Of a stretch of 64,000 nucleotides of DNA, positions 52,980-64,000 are shown in pieces; the first letter of the stretch is position 1, and each line of letters opens with the position of its first letter. Where the stretch lies: the NCBI GenBank assembly GCA_021307315.1, contig JAJSPD010000005.1, positions 434,001-498,000 of the forward strand. Reading direction: 5' to 3'. The position numbers and the translations under genes are program-made. The notes below the pieces were generated by a model. That model had not been told where the DNA came from and searched no databases. It saw nothing but the letters and a program-made list of their open reading frames with translations. The DNA comes from Bisporella sp. PMI_857. Its lineage: Eukaryota; Ascomycota; Leotiomycetes; Helotiales; Helotiaceae.

Positions 52980-54658
52980 TCAGAGTTTTCCGGTAGATTC
53001 CACTGCCTTGCCCCAAGCACTTTCGAAATTAGCCACTGTTCCAACATCAACAACGCTTTCTTGGCCCGGGAGCTCCTCTTTTAATACTGACTCGGCGGCT
53101 ACTATCTCTATACCTCCGGGTCCATCTTTCTGGGTGAAGAGGGCACCATGATCATTTGCTGGACTGATCTCGCTCTCCCAGTTGCTAGAGTAGACTACGG
53201 CTGCGAAAGCATCCAGGTCCCTAACTTGCTCCATAGATTGTAAATACTCATTTGGAACGCCGTTGCCGATGGAATGGGCTTGTCTTGTCAAGAGTGCAAG
53301 TAGAATCGGCAGCTTGACTGGCTTAGGTTCGATGATCTCAGTAATCCTTGATAACTCTGCAGTTTCGGGGGTTGGCTCTTGCTTATATACTTGCTGAGCA
53401 ATCTTTTGATCTACAAGCGTCGAGAATCCAGCATCAAGAAGTAGGGTAAGAACGTGGGAGAAAGGTGGAGCATCGATGAGATCTGATGTCTCATCTAGAA
53501 GTCGTCGTAGAGAGGTGACTGGAGGATCCACAGCTGAGATTTCTGTACTCATGCCAGACTCTTTCAGCACAAATTCCTCCTCATCTCTTGGAGGTAGCAA
53601 GTACTCCAGCCATTTATGTGCTTGCCTATCCGCAGCAGTGGTACCCTCGACCTTCTTTCGTACTTCGAGCGTCAGTTCTGAGAATTTCTGCATAGACACA
53701 TCCTCTCTTGGGCTCATGCTGCCAAAAACTTCTCTAACCGCCTCATCCACTTTTAACATGACTTGTCGCCAGCCTCGGTGCAGCAACCACCAGCTGAATG
53801 TGAGGTATTGTCTGTTGGTTTCAAAGTCGTTGCCATATGCTTGATCAGGATTGTCATCATCGTTATTCTCTAAGCTGATGGTTGACTGATCCATTCCTCC
53901 AGTAGCTAATGATACTACGCTCGATAAATAACTTCTCCGGCCTAGCAGATTAAGTTGGATTCGTGTCAAGAGTGTGAGCAACGCCAAGGTATAGATTAAT
54001 GTAAATGCTCGTGTTATGGCTAAAGAACTTATTAGACTCAACTGTTTGCAAGTATATCTTCTTTGTAATACATACCACTAATCTTGAGATCGTTCCATAA
54101 TTGAAGCTTGGACTTTTTGCCATTTTGTGCCTGTTGCCCACCATCTTGTGCACCATTTCCAACCACTGATGGAGGTGGAACGGAGATCTGGCTGGCATGA
54201 ATACCACTTTCGCTCTGCAAGCTTGCCATGCTTCTCCCGTCGTCATCAGTAACACTTGGCGGGCTAGAACCTAGTTCTGATGGATGCGCCTCCCCATTGC
54301 GAGCTAACTTCGCTGCCTTCTGTTGTTGTAACTCAAAAGTTATGCGCTCTGTCTGTAATTCTGCGAGTATATTGTCCGTGGCTGTTGGGAGGAGGGCCAG
54401 GACAGTGAAGGTACAGTCTTCTTGGTTTTGCTCGAATCGTCGTCGTAGGCTTTGAAATGGTCAGTATGCATCTATTTGCTTACAGAACATTGCGGTATAC
54501 TTCTCTCTTGCTATGCGATCACTGCTCATCCGCTGCCTAGCATCTGAGATCTTCCCAAGTACATATTTTGTAGCTATGTAGCCAGCCCCCAGAATTCCAA
54601 ACCCAATTGCGAACGAAGTTCTGTTCCGCCGAAGCCATCTGCGGGTGGCGGCGATCAT
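52980..54658 (-). CDS. PEX3: peroxin-3, peroxisome membrane biogenesis
   Basis: Docking receptor for Pex19 that inserts peroxisomal membrane proteins. Three exons (54658-54501, 54449-54076, 54019-52980) give 523 aa. The start MIAATRRWLRRNRTSFAIGF has the basic targeting segment followed by one membrane helix (about 14-35), then KISDARQRMSSDRIARENLRRRFEQNQEDC, the Pex3 signature. A Ser/Gln-rich insert (about 100-175) precedes KLQLWNDLKISAITRAFTLIYTLALLTLLTRIQLNLLGRR, split across the last intron. The C-terminal part is helical (FSWWLLHRGWRQVMLKVDEAV) and ends ESTGKL. It is head to head with ATG101 over 580 bp. Confidence 0.95.
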
Positions 54659-55238
54659 TGTTTAAGTAGAGAAGATTGGATCATCAACATGCCGTACTAC
54701 TGATACTTGATGAAAGCGCAATAGGTAGTGGTTTGAAAAATACTGGTCGAAGCGGACTGCTTCACATTCACATTTACATAGGGAGTACAAAGCAAGTCTG
54801 CCGAGGCTACGTGTGGCTGGAGTTGCCGGGATTATTACATTACAACATAAGTCCTATATAACCAAGTGACGATGGCAGGAGGGCAGTCAGCTCGGCTTGA
54901 TAGGTTCACTCCCGAGTCCGACCAGTCACTCTAAGCTATACTCAAAGGTTCTGTCAGCTTGCGTTGTATGATATTTCAAGTACATTTGAATACAGCGTCT
55001 GTCAATCGTAGTATCTCTTGTTTTTAGTACTTCATGAGCTTTTTAAATTACCTAGTTTTTCAGATCCTGTGTTCCACAATCAATTTGACACATTGCGGGT
55101 GGTAATAGACCTTATCCTTCTCACAACCAAGGTGGATCCAAACCCAAGGGAGATAAGATTCAACCCCACCATCTCAGATCAAACATTCAACATTTCATTG
55201 CAGCTTGGAAAGTCGAGAAGGCCTGCACACCTCAAACA
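54659..55238. promoter_or_regulatory. divergent promoter region, PEX3 / ATG101
   Basis: 580 bp between divergent start codons of a peroxisome-biogenesis gene and an autophagy-initiation gene. No motif assigned. Confidence 0.5.
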
Positions 55239-55933
55239 ATGGAACAGAAACAGCCAAAATACCCACAGCATGTTATTGAAGTGTTCGCAGATCTGTCCTC
55301 AGTGAGAGACGTCGTCCGAGGGAAGAATCATCCCACGAGACTGCACTGTCCTCGAGAGCTCCGTCTAACATCAGCTTGCAGGCATTCTACACACCATTTT
55401 CTTCCATCGTTTTCTCCTTTCTATCCGGCCTCGAACCCGTGATGTCCTTGATCTCACCCTACCTGTTGTAGAAGACGCGGAGCTAGAAACGCTGATCGAT
55501 CAACGGACTGCAACCCTAATTCGCCAATTAGATACCAGTTCTTACAATAACGCAGGTCCGCGCGGGTCGCTAGTCGTGTCATTCTTGGAGAAAAGGAGAA
55601 AGAAGGGCTGGTTTCCAGGCAGAGGCGATGAAGACTTGTGCTGGGAGTCATGGACGTTGGAAGTTACGTTGTCGACGCCTGAAACAGAGACTGGTATGCT
55701 CTCCACGTAGCGTCGTGGGGAAGAGCGCTAATCTGCGTGGTATAGAGAGAGCGAAGGTTCGGAAAGCGATGGAAGCGATGCTATTGAAGGCCGCAATGAA
55801 GATCGTGACATTGGTGAATACCTATAAAGACCATATCCCACCTATCATGACAAGCGAGGCGAACCCGTTTCCGTATCAAATCACTGTCAATAAAGGTCAA
55901 ATGAGGGATGGGTGGGGGATTGGCATATTTTAA
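55239..55933 (+). CDS. ATG101: autophagy-related protein 101 (HORMA-like)
   Basis: Partner of Atg13 in the Atg1/ULK autophagy-initiation complex; absent from S. cerevisiae. Exons 55239-55320, 55382-55693 and 55746-55933 give 193 aa. Family marks: YPQHVIEVFADLSSVRDVVRG, ILHTIFFHR, RDVLDLTLPVVEDAELETLI, SLVVSFLEKRRKKGWFPGRG and LCWESWTLEV, ending QMRDGWGIGIF. The first intron (55321-55381) begins GGAAGA rather than GT and ends CTTGCAG with a CTAAC branch site. No GT or GC donor in the right phase exists, and only this join gives the same spacing between the conserved EV and LHT motifs as human ATG101. The second intron (55694-55745) is normal GT-AG. Confidence 0.88.
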
Positions 55934-56462
55934 AAAGGAAAGAGTATAGAGTTGGGATCTGGCGTTCAGGAGGGATAGAGGTCTGCGGATTTTGATACCC
56001 CTACACAAAATAACATGTATGTTTATGATATTCTTCAGGCATTTGAATTCTGAGTGAGCAGGAAAACTTCCTAAATTGGATAAGTAAAAAGTGAAGACAG
56101 GACATGGGAGGATCCGAATCTGGTTCCATAAGCTAAAGAGAAAGGAGATTGGTGGCAAGGTTAGTGAGCCTACCCAATTCACACATGGAATGAACAGGGT
56201 AGGGGCATTACAGTTAGCTCACCTAGTACAGCGCAGGATATCAGTATCCCAAGCATGATTACCATCAGTCATAACGGCTTTCCCTCCGCTGGCTAGCCAA
56301 TCTACTGTCATGCCTATGCTTAGGTTAGGCTCATCTTTCAGAAACGCATATTCAGTTCGAAAGCATAAATCAAGCATGACTTCATTCCCCAAATTGCCAA
56401 CTCTACTCAAGATATCACTCAAGTCTCGATTCATGCTTACTCCAGATGCAGGCACTGGTAGT
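55934..56462. other. convergent intergenic region
   Basis: 529 bp between the ATG101 and P450 3' ends. No supported gene; a frame at 56219-56482 has no family match and overlaps the P450 end. Confidence 0.5.
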
Positions 56463-58064
56463 CTAATCCCTCTCCCCCACAACCCTAATCCTAACGCCCT
56501 TACTCTCCTTCACAGGTTGACTAACAAAGCAATCTCTTGCCACATCCACATCCATCCTATCAGTTTCAAATAACTCCAACTCCCACCGCCGAAATACCAT
56601 CGCCGTGGCAAGATACAGTTCCACCCACGCAAGATTAATGCCCGCACAATTCCTAGTTCCCTTGCTGAATGGGACAAGATACGTCTCCAGTCTCCTCTCT
56701 TCCTTCTCTCCCTTAATCCACCTCTCTGGTACAAACTTCGTGGGCTCGGGGAAAATATCGGTATCATAGTGCATGAAATAGTAGGACATACTAACCGGTA
56801 CCCCAGCTGGTATACTCCAGTCGCCGTATTGAAGAGGCTCGGATGGTGAGATACGTGGGAGTCGGGTAAGGACTGGGGCGGAGATGCGGAGGGATTCTTT
56901 GAGGATGGCGGTCAGATATGGGAGTTGTTCTAGTTGCGTCCAGCTCGGTACCGTGTCAGTCGTAGGCATCACTGTATGCAGCTCAGTTCTGAGTTTTGCG
57001 AGGGTATCCGGATTATCCAGGAGATGGAAACTAAGTACGGCTAAGACCTGCGCCGTAGTTTCGGAACCGGCTCCAATGAGAATGTTTCCTTCGTCAGAAA
57101 GACGTAGCGCTGTTTTCTCAGACGGTGGTAACTCGCTATCTCTCAATTCATGAAAGATAGTATTCGTATTCTTCTCTGTCTCTGGGTCGTGGCGGAGGAT
57201 ACTGGCTACTTTGGTTTTGGTGTTCCTATGGTGCCTGATGACTGGCCCAGCCAAAGAATTGGGTAGCAGGTTGAGGACTTTCAGCAGCCACGGAAAGTGC
57301 ATTATGAGATTGGCTTTCTCAAACACCTGCTCAAGCATGTATTTCCATTCTTCGGCAAGTTCTTCATTGAGTAGACAGTTGAAGGACTCGCCGAAACAAT
57401 AGGAAGATATGATATCGAGGGTGAGGGCTGAATAAGCGACACGAAGATCGAGCGATTTCTGGCTGGTGAGATAGGAGGACAGGAGAGAAGAGAGAGAAGA
57501 GATCCTGGACGCTATGATGGGTTGGATAGCACTTATGGAGCGTTTGCTGAAGAAGGGGTTAATAGCGCCGCGGCGAAGGCGATGCTGGTCATGGGATAGC
57601 GTCTCGAAGCTCGAGTGTGGGCTTCCGCCTCCGGCTACAAACCAGAGATATCTATTCTCGTATTAATTCAATTTCCTTTTGAAAGAATGATGAGAAATTG
57701 GGTGCATTTTTACTTGTCTCTTTTGTAGGAATTGCTAGAATATAGTTCGTCGTAATACTCTGAATCTTGGATATGTATCTCCCATGGGTTTATTCTCACA
57801 ATGGGTCCTTCACAAGTTTAGTCAAGACATGAAATCAGTTTCGAAAAGCGTAAAGGATCTTTCACCATATATAGAATGCATCTTTTTGACCTCCCATATG
57901 AACATTCCACCTCTCACAATGTTGTGGTAAAACTCGTACCACTGCGTTAGAGCTGCTAACTTTGGCCCAGGAAATTTTGCCAGTGGACTAAAGTAAAGTC
58001 GCCATATCGCTCCATAGAGTATCCAGCCTATGGTTAGCAAAATACCATAAAGTATTAAGGCCAT
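56463..58064 (-). CDS. cytochrome P450 monooxygenase
   Basis: ER-anchored haem-thiolate oxygenase. Three exons (58064-57866, 57807-57714, 57651-56463) give 493 aa. The N-terminal helix [20 protein letters not shown] is followed by [19 protein letters not shown], the usual proline-rich hinge. I-helix GAGSETT (about residue 298), K-helix KESLR, PERW, and the haem loop [10 protein letters not shown] (about 424, with the Cys ligand) are intact. The block [15 protein letters not shown] and the FFSKRSI element resemble the CYP58/trichodiene-oxygenase-like group of fungal P450s, which includes many uncharacterised members. No terpene synthase, PKS or NRPS lies within the window, so its substrate is unknown. 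Confidence 0.9.
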
Positions 58065-58898
58065 TGAGAACTAGTGGGGCAAACAAAGCGTATTCGACAA
58101 GACCAAAATCTGTAGGGAGCAAGCATCAAACTATATATCTACCATTGAACATTCAAATCAGCTTATTAAGTGAAATTAGGATTATCACCAAGAATGGAAC
58201 GCAATGAAAACTTATTGCGCGATCTTTGCATTATTGTAGAATATCTGAAACTTGTTGCAAGGCCTTCCTGTGCAATAGCATTTTGCATCGGGTATATGTT
58301 TGGAAATGTGAGCTCATGTGGAGATACGATATCGAATCAAGATATATCTGTTAGTAAGATAGTATTGTAAAGAGAACACCAATCCTGTTTTTGTGGTTGG
58401 CCGACCGTTTGGCATGCCTAGCCAATATGTGTATCGTGGGCACTTTCTCATCATATGGCACTTGCTTATTCATGCATGCGCATATTGGCAATCATATGCA
58501 TCATCGATGTCTAGATATTTTGTAGCTATCGCTTTCGAGATCCTCGGAGCGGTGGTGATATCTCAGGAACTATTCGCTAGATTCCAATGCAGATGCATAG
58601 CACTGGTTAAATGCTTGACCAGAATGATGGAACCCAAGGGAATCAAATTTAGCCGCCATATTTTTATGACAGTAAATTGATGCAACAAGGCACAGAATTT
58701 CATAAAGAAGTATCCTAGCTGAACCAAAGGTATTATGAAGAGGATGAAGAAGATTGCATCGAGATGCAACCAAAACTCTGGAGACACATGGGTATCATAT
58801 TGTAAGACTACAGCTTCCAGATGCACTTACTCCTAATGACCTTGTCACTAATGAATCAAATGAAATTTTGCTTTTCCAGTGCTACCTAGAGCTTCATA
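58065..58898. other. intergenic, P450 promoter side
   Basis: 834 bp, AT-rich, between two minus-strand genes. No gene or RNA recognised. Confidence 0.5.
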
Positions 58899-59807
58899 CT
58901 ATCGCTTGCTAAAGCCACTTCTAGCTCCTCCACGACCAAATTTGACGCTGCTTGGGACAAACTTCAGTGAGGACATTGCTCCAACCAAGTCATCCATATA
59001 TACATCTCCTTGTGTAGATGGTGCCGTGGCAGGTAGAGCACTCTCCTGGGAGTCCTCTAGACTAGAATTTTGTTTGCCGGCTTCTAAATTTTCTGGTTTT
59101 GAAGACTTCCCGGTGCTGACGTCCATCTGTCTTCCTTTAGACTCTTTGGCATACTGTGCTGCGGAGCTCTTTCGTCGATGTCGGCCTGACCTTAGCATTG
59201 AGCTGCGGTTGTCAATACCGTTGTTCACAATGTAAAAATCGTAGTCTTTAGGGAAGTAATGCTTGTCGATCAAGTGCATTCGTCTTTTCTGAGGTGTGGA
59301 ACATTTCTTGTCACAATCCTCGACGAAGCAGACATACTATAATAGAGATGGTCAGCAATTTATTAAATGCCAACGCATAGATCAGGATCGGATTACCGTC
59401 TTTTCTCCCCTCTCTCTTCTAACGGCCGCCAACGCATCATGATTCTCCTCAATATGAAGGTTTAGGAAATGGTTGGTAGGGAAGTTCTTGCGGCACTCAA
59501 GGCAGCGGTTGAGGTGAGTTTTATTATAGTGTATCTCGTATTCTTCATAAGTAGAAAAGCGAAGGTTTTGAGCGTGGCCGGGAAGAGAACATATCATTGC
59601 AATTGTCTGATGTTCTTCACCGCTCCGAGCATCAAGATGGAGAATCTTCGTTTCAGGTCCGGCTTGTTGGTCAAAAATGGTTGTAGACGAGGTTTGCAAA
59701 GGAGCTGAACTAGCCTCTCTTATCTTTAGATAGTCTATAGGATCCTCTGGTTCTGGTTCTGGCTCTCTGGATCTCTTCCCAAGCTGATTAATTCCTGGTG
59801 TAGACAT
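58899..59807 (-). CDS. C2H2 zinc-finger protein, ZNF511-like
   Basis: Two exons (59807-59397, 59336-58899) with a 60-nt GT-AG intron give 282 aa. After an acidic start (REPEPEPEDPIDYLK) come C2H2-type fingers: CSLPGHAQNLRFSTYEEYEIHYNKTH, CLECRKNFPTNHFLNLHIEENH and, after the splice, CFVEDCDKKCSTPQKRRMHLIDKHYFPKDYDF. The order of fingers and the HYFPKDYDF ending match human ZNF511 and its fungal relatives, whose function is poorly known. The basic stretch RSGRHRRKSS and the end SSVKFGRGGARSGFSKR suggest nuclear or RNA-linked work, which is inference. It is divergent from the EST1-like gene. Confidence 0.82.
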
Positions 59808-60435
59808 GTTGAAGAATGTGGGGTAGTTACTTTGGAGTGCCAGTTCTCTGGTTGACCAACTTCTATGAAGCCGAAATGGAGTCCCCTCCTGATTAACTTA
59901 TGATGATCGACGGCAGATGCTAGGGTGGGATTGAAATCATTTATATCAAAGGTTCCATAACTACGTTCAAACTTTGCCAAAACCCGACATCTTCAGCAGT
60001 AGTATCTAGCCTTGTCTGAATATATTTACTTCTGCCAACAGAAAGAAATTCAGCCTCGCGCATAGACCCATTCTGGCCCGTGCACGACTAAACGGACGGG
60101 CGATCATGGCCTCAACCCCCAGTCGTCCCACTAGTTGTAAATCTCTCCAAATGATCTCTCATTGTATCAGCCTTGCAACGTTCGATCTATTTGCATTGCA
60201 GACTCTAGAGCTCTGCCAATCACGCCTCCTTTCCATCAATCTTGGTTCATTAGGGATCTTTCGTATTCTTTGAGCTTCGCTTCTGCCGCTCTCCGTCAGT
60301 CTTTGTCACTGGCGAAACACTATTTGGGCTTACTTTCGAAATGCTGGAGCGCCTTGATATCACCAGATTTGCGACCATTGCGCCGGCGCAACGACTTTAG
60401 CATCGAACGCGGTCCGTAGATTCGGAGTTGGCGCA
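59808..60435. promoter_or_regulatory. divergent promoter region, ZNF511-like / EST1-like
   Basis: 628 bp between divergent start codons. Upstream ATGs at 60107 and 60341 on the plus strand lead only to short frames and may be upstream ORFs. Confidence 0.45.
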
Positions 60436-63098
60436 ATGCCTAACCCGGTAACTAAGTGGCAGTAAGTTACAAGAATTCTCCAGCTTCTCTCGGAGCGGCA
60501 CCGTACTGATTGCCCCAGATACGCCAAAGCGATCGAGAAGGAAATTCAATCTTCCCTTCAGGACAAGGAGAATCAGCCTCTCTACGATGATATTGATAAA
60601 TTTCTTGTAGAGTAAGTCATTAATTGTGCCCTTAACATAGTGCATCCACCTGATTCCCCACAGATTCCGCAGAGTTTGTCAAGAGGTGATCTTTATGGAC
60701 TTTCAGTATGCTGTCGAGCAAGGAGTGGAAGCGCTTCTTTGGAACACGCACGTTGTGCTCAAGAATCGATATAAGAAGCTCATCGACTATTACAAAGAGA
60801 AAGCCCAGGAGAAGAAGGTCGAGCGAAGGAAGCTTGAGAGACGATATGTAGACTTCATCAAGGATACAAGGCATTTTTATACTGGTTATATCCAACGCCT
60901 AAATTCAACATTTGGCGGTATTGAAGGGCTAGCCCGCATTGCTCAATGTATGTCGCTTGAAGATCTTTCCGTGGATGGCCTTCTGGAGGCATCTCCTCAC
61001 CTTCAAGACCTGGTAGAGCAGTCCTGTCATGCCACTCTTCTGCGCCTAGGAGACTTATGTCGATACCGCAACGATGTCAGAAACAATCCAGCAAATCGCA
61101 GTTGGGAGCCTGCGCTGGGATACTACCAGCTGGCAGCCGACCTGTGCCCTGATTCTGGAAGCTCTCACAACCAAATGGCGGTCATCGCATTGGCCGATCA
61201 GGACCATTTAGGTGCTCTGTACCATTTGTACCGAGCTATTGCTGTCAAAGACCCGCACCCCCTTGCTGCAAACAATCTCGAGATAGAATTCAAGAAGATC
61301 ACCCAGCTTTGGGAGAAGTCTACAGCGTCCAGCGCAAAAGCAGACAAAGAGTCCACCTTGATTTTATGGTTTGTTCGATTACATGCTAAGTTGTACAAAG
61401 GAATCGTGTTTGCTACCCATGATGAATTGGAAACAGAGGTTCTCTCACGCCTAAAGCTTCTCCTTAAGGAAGAATCATCTGAGATCACATTGGAGAAGTT
61501 TGTTATTATCAACATTGCCGCCGAATACTTTGCTGCAGAGAGAGTCTTGGAAGGTAAGCAGGTTCATCACCCCTGGACAGTTGTTGGCTCATATGAACAT
61601 AGGCAAAGAATCTGCTACCTCTAACCCGACTCAATCGTTTTATTTCTTCCTTCGCTTTAATGTCCGACTTCTGACTGCTCTGCTCCAAGTTCTAGATTTG
61701 GAGCTCAGAGATCTGGTTAATGGCCGTGAGCAATCCGCAGTTATAGATAGGGCAGACAGCACAAACCCGACAACATCTCGGGAGATGTTCACAGCAATTA
61801 CGCGCAGAATTCTGCCTGCTGTTCGCCAATTCAGTACTTGGCTTGTATCTCGGATCAATCTGATTGTCAATACTACTCAGGATTGCGGTATCAATTTACA
61901 GATGTACATCAAACAGTTTTTTAGTATGTATGCTGATGTGATGACAAAAATCACGCATGCCTTCCCTGTCACAAGCTTGCCATCTGTCAAGTATCTGCTT
62001 CAGGAGGATGAAACCACAATTGGGTTCAAACCTCTCCAGGATCCAAACATTGCAGTCGAGAGCAATCTTTATCTCGATGCGAACGACAATTTGAAGCCTA
62101 GACTCACGGATAAGATTAAACGAAGCTCTCCTGATGTCGAGATGCAATCTCGGGTTCATGATATCATTCTTTGTGCTGTCACTATCCAAAGCAAGGACAA
62201 TGCACCGGTCAAGTTTGTTACACAGTCACAAGCGTTTGTAGTTGTTGGACAAAGCCAGTTGCCGTTGCCTTCCGCAGATCAATTTCAAAGGCCTAGCTCT
62301 CACCATTCAAATGAGCCTGTTCTAACGAAAAGCCCTGCTTCAAGTCGTGGATATAATGGTCAGCGGAACAGCGGTGTGCGCACCGATCGCTACACATCCC
62401 CATCTCATGGCAGCACTGATACTGATATACATCATATGGTGGACAGCCTTGTTGCAACATCGATTGGAGGCCATTCTGATGTCAACGATACCTCATATGG
62501 AATGCATAGTCGCACCGCGAATGATATTTTTGCGTCAATTGGAAGTAATGGCCTTTATGCTCAGCAATGCAGCCCGCAGATGCTTCCTAGTCTGTCTGGA
62601 ATATGGCAGACGGCATTCACACCAAAGCCTAATGAGTTGCACCCAACAAGTCCAGAACGATATGCTCCTACGCGATCACCTTTCCAATACACATCTCCGG
62701 AGCGTCGTTCGAATACTACTAAAGCTATAGCAAGCTCAGATTACAGCGATATTAACAATGACCCTTGGAAAACATTGGGCTCCAATTCCGCACTTCCGCC
62801 AATCGCTCGCAAGTCTAAAGAAAACGAAGGTATAAAATATATGCCTCAACAGTCATCTGCTTTCACCGATACAAGTAGTATCTACGGCAATGTCACACCT
62901 ATCCGCTATGCTAACAATCCTTTCGGCCCTCGGACTGACGCCTTGGCGGCTCGTAATGGCGATGGTACCAGTAGCGGCAGTACCGCTGGTTCCGGTGATT
63001 ATGATCGATTTGCCATGCTCAATAGTTCAGTTTGGAACGGAACCCAGCTTGCTCATGGCGGCTATAGCCAGACTCCTCCTGGTGGCCAGGGAGGTTGA
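60436..63098 (+). CDS. EST1: Est1/SMG7-family protein (telomerase-associated / mRNA decay)
   Basis: Family shared by telomerase subunit Est1 and the NMD factors Ebs1/SMG5-7. Exons 60436-60461 (26 nt), 60519-60611, 60664-61553 and 61603-63098 give 834 aa. The first join makes TKWQYAKAIEKEI. The TPR-like helical part includes FRRVCQEVIFMDFQYAVEQG (14-3-3-like fold), LRLGDLCRYRNDV, ALGYYQLAADLCPDSGSSHNQ and HLGALYHLYRAIAVKDPHPLAANNL, the EST1 DNA/RNA-binding domain core. The region after about residue 580 is Ser/Pro/Asn-rich and disordered, ending SQTPPGGQGG. No PIN domain is present, so it is Est1/SMG7-like, not SMG6. Whether it serves telomerase, NMD or both cannot be told. Confidence 0.85.
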
Positions 63099-63448
63099 GG
63101 AACGCAATTTCTCTCCAAACTCAACTCAACTTGAGAGCAAGAGAATAAGGCATTATTATCATTATACACGACAGATTCACAACTGCTGCTATAGAGTGAT
63201 AGTCAAATCGGCTATGCCTCCAAAGGCAACCTCGCCATCATTCACAAAAGTCAACAAAGCTATTAAGCTCTTGCAGTGATATTAATGAATGATTCTTTGA
63301 TTTCTTCTCATATCTATACGATGGATCGTGGAGGATCATATGGGTCATCACTCATGGCCACATGTCTATATCATCAGACTTTAGACGCTCCCGTTGTTGA
63401 AACCTTTTCCGAACGCCGCCGAAGCCCTTTGACGATGGAAGGAGATAT
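63099..63448. other. convergent intergenic region
   Basis: 350 bp between the EST1-like and adenosine kinase 3' ends. Nothing recognised. Confidence 0.5.
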
Positions 63449-64000
63449 TTACTGGCTCGATGGCTGGTAAGTCTGTTTGGGGAATGGGTATCTACACATA
63501 GATTGTTTGTTAGTGTTGTTCTTCTGTGGTAGAGGGAGCAATCTCCAAGCCATAGCGATAATCACAATTTTAGTGTGTCTTAGATGTCTTTAACATGCAT
63601 GCATGTGAATGCGATGAAGTTGGAAAAGTTACTTACGAAGGACCCAACTCTTGAATGCTCAACTTAGCCAACCATTGACCTTGGTCAATGCTTTGTGCAA
63701 GAGATGCTCCCGCAACCAAACCAGCAGTGAAACCAGCAGCAAAAGCATCACCCGCTCCAGTAGTATCATTGATCTTGCTCGCCTCGATAGCATGAACGGG
63801 GAACTCCTCTATCTTGCCTCCAACAGCAACAATTGTAGGATCAGTACCCTGGGTAATAATAGCAACCCTCTCCCTTTGCGTATTCTTCTTCGGCAGCGCA
63901 GCCAATGCCTTCGCAATCTCCTTGATATCCTTCGTCTCCAAGCCGTGGCTCTCGGCATATGCCAACGCCTCCGTCTCGTTTCCGATGACATAGTCCCAGT
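63449..64000 (-). CDS. ADO1: adenosine kinase, 3' part (gene runs off the window)
   Basis: Phosphorylates adenosine to AMP, feeding purine salvage and the methyl cycle. Only the last two exons are in view (64000-63637 and 63491-63449). Visible motifs: WDYVIGNETEALAYAES, the PfkB signature 2 INDTTGAGDAFAAGFTAGL with the catalytic base in GAGD, and QWLAKLSIQELGPS. A GTAAGT donor after PS is joined to a last 43-nt exon giving YPFPKQTYQPSSQ, the usual end of fungal adenosine kinases. The 5' part, about two thirds of the gene, lies beyond position 64000. Confidence 0.93.

Overview
The window comes from the nuclear genome of a filamentous ascomycete (Pezizomycotina). Genes are split by many short introns, most about 47-60 nt, with GT-AG ends and CTRAY-like branch sites. 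Several genes present here are absent from budding yeast but standard in filamentous fungi: ribosomal protein eL28, ATG101, and a Ssp1/CmkC-type CaMKK with a long tail. The protein sequences have a Leotiomycetes-like feel, but I cannot prove the class from this sequence alone.

Layout. 0.7-2.3 kb: eL28 and a UPF0357/DUF2015 membrane protein, divergent. 3.2-5.2 kb: the Tup1/RcoA co-repressor. 5.2-8.1 kb: a gene-free stretch holding a MITE-like inverted-repeat element. 8.1-9.2 kb: sterol C-5 desaturase (ERG3). 10.7-13.8 kb: a large RING/zinc-finger/SH3 protein. 15.4-16.6 kb: a type II membrane glycosyltransferase-like protein. 17.0-20.9 kb: RPF1 and glycyl-tRNA synthetase, head to head. 22.7-25.6 kb: PAK kinase Cla4, with an apparent frameshift. 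26.3-28.3 kb: Sec12. 28.9-32.0 kb: a small secreted Cys-rich protein flanked by diverged direct repeats, and a GH27 alpha-galactosidase. 32.9-33.9 kb: Flx1-type mitochondrial carrier. 35.1-39.7 kb: HSH49 (SF3b4) and CBP80, convergent. 40.7-42.2 kb: GSK3. 42.2-49.1 kb: a gene-poor interval rich in simple repeats. 49.1-52.6 kb: CaMKK and BET5, head to head. 53.0-55.9 kb: PEX3 and ATG101, head to head. 56.5-58.1 kb: a lone cytochrome P450. 58.9-59.8 kb: a ZNF511-like C2H2 protein. 60.4-63.1 kb: an Est1/SMG7-family protein. 63.4-64.0 kb: the 3' part of adenosine kinase, cut by the window edge.

Most genes are conserved housekeeping functions: translation and ribosome assembly, RNA processing and decay, ER/Golgi traffic, peroxisome and autophagy, kinase signalling, and sterol synthesis. 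I see no secondary-metabolite cluster, CRISPR array, provirus or obvious autonomous transposon. The observations most worth checking are at gene-structure level: a GG (not GT) splice donor in ATG101, a probable 1-nt loss in a C7 run in CLA4, a GC-AG intron in BET5, stop-free in-frame introns in GSK3 and the alpha-galactosidase, two possible starts in glycyl-tRNA synthetase, the MITE upstream of TUP1 and ERG3, and the repeat-flanked secreted protein.
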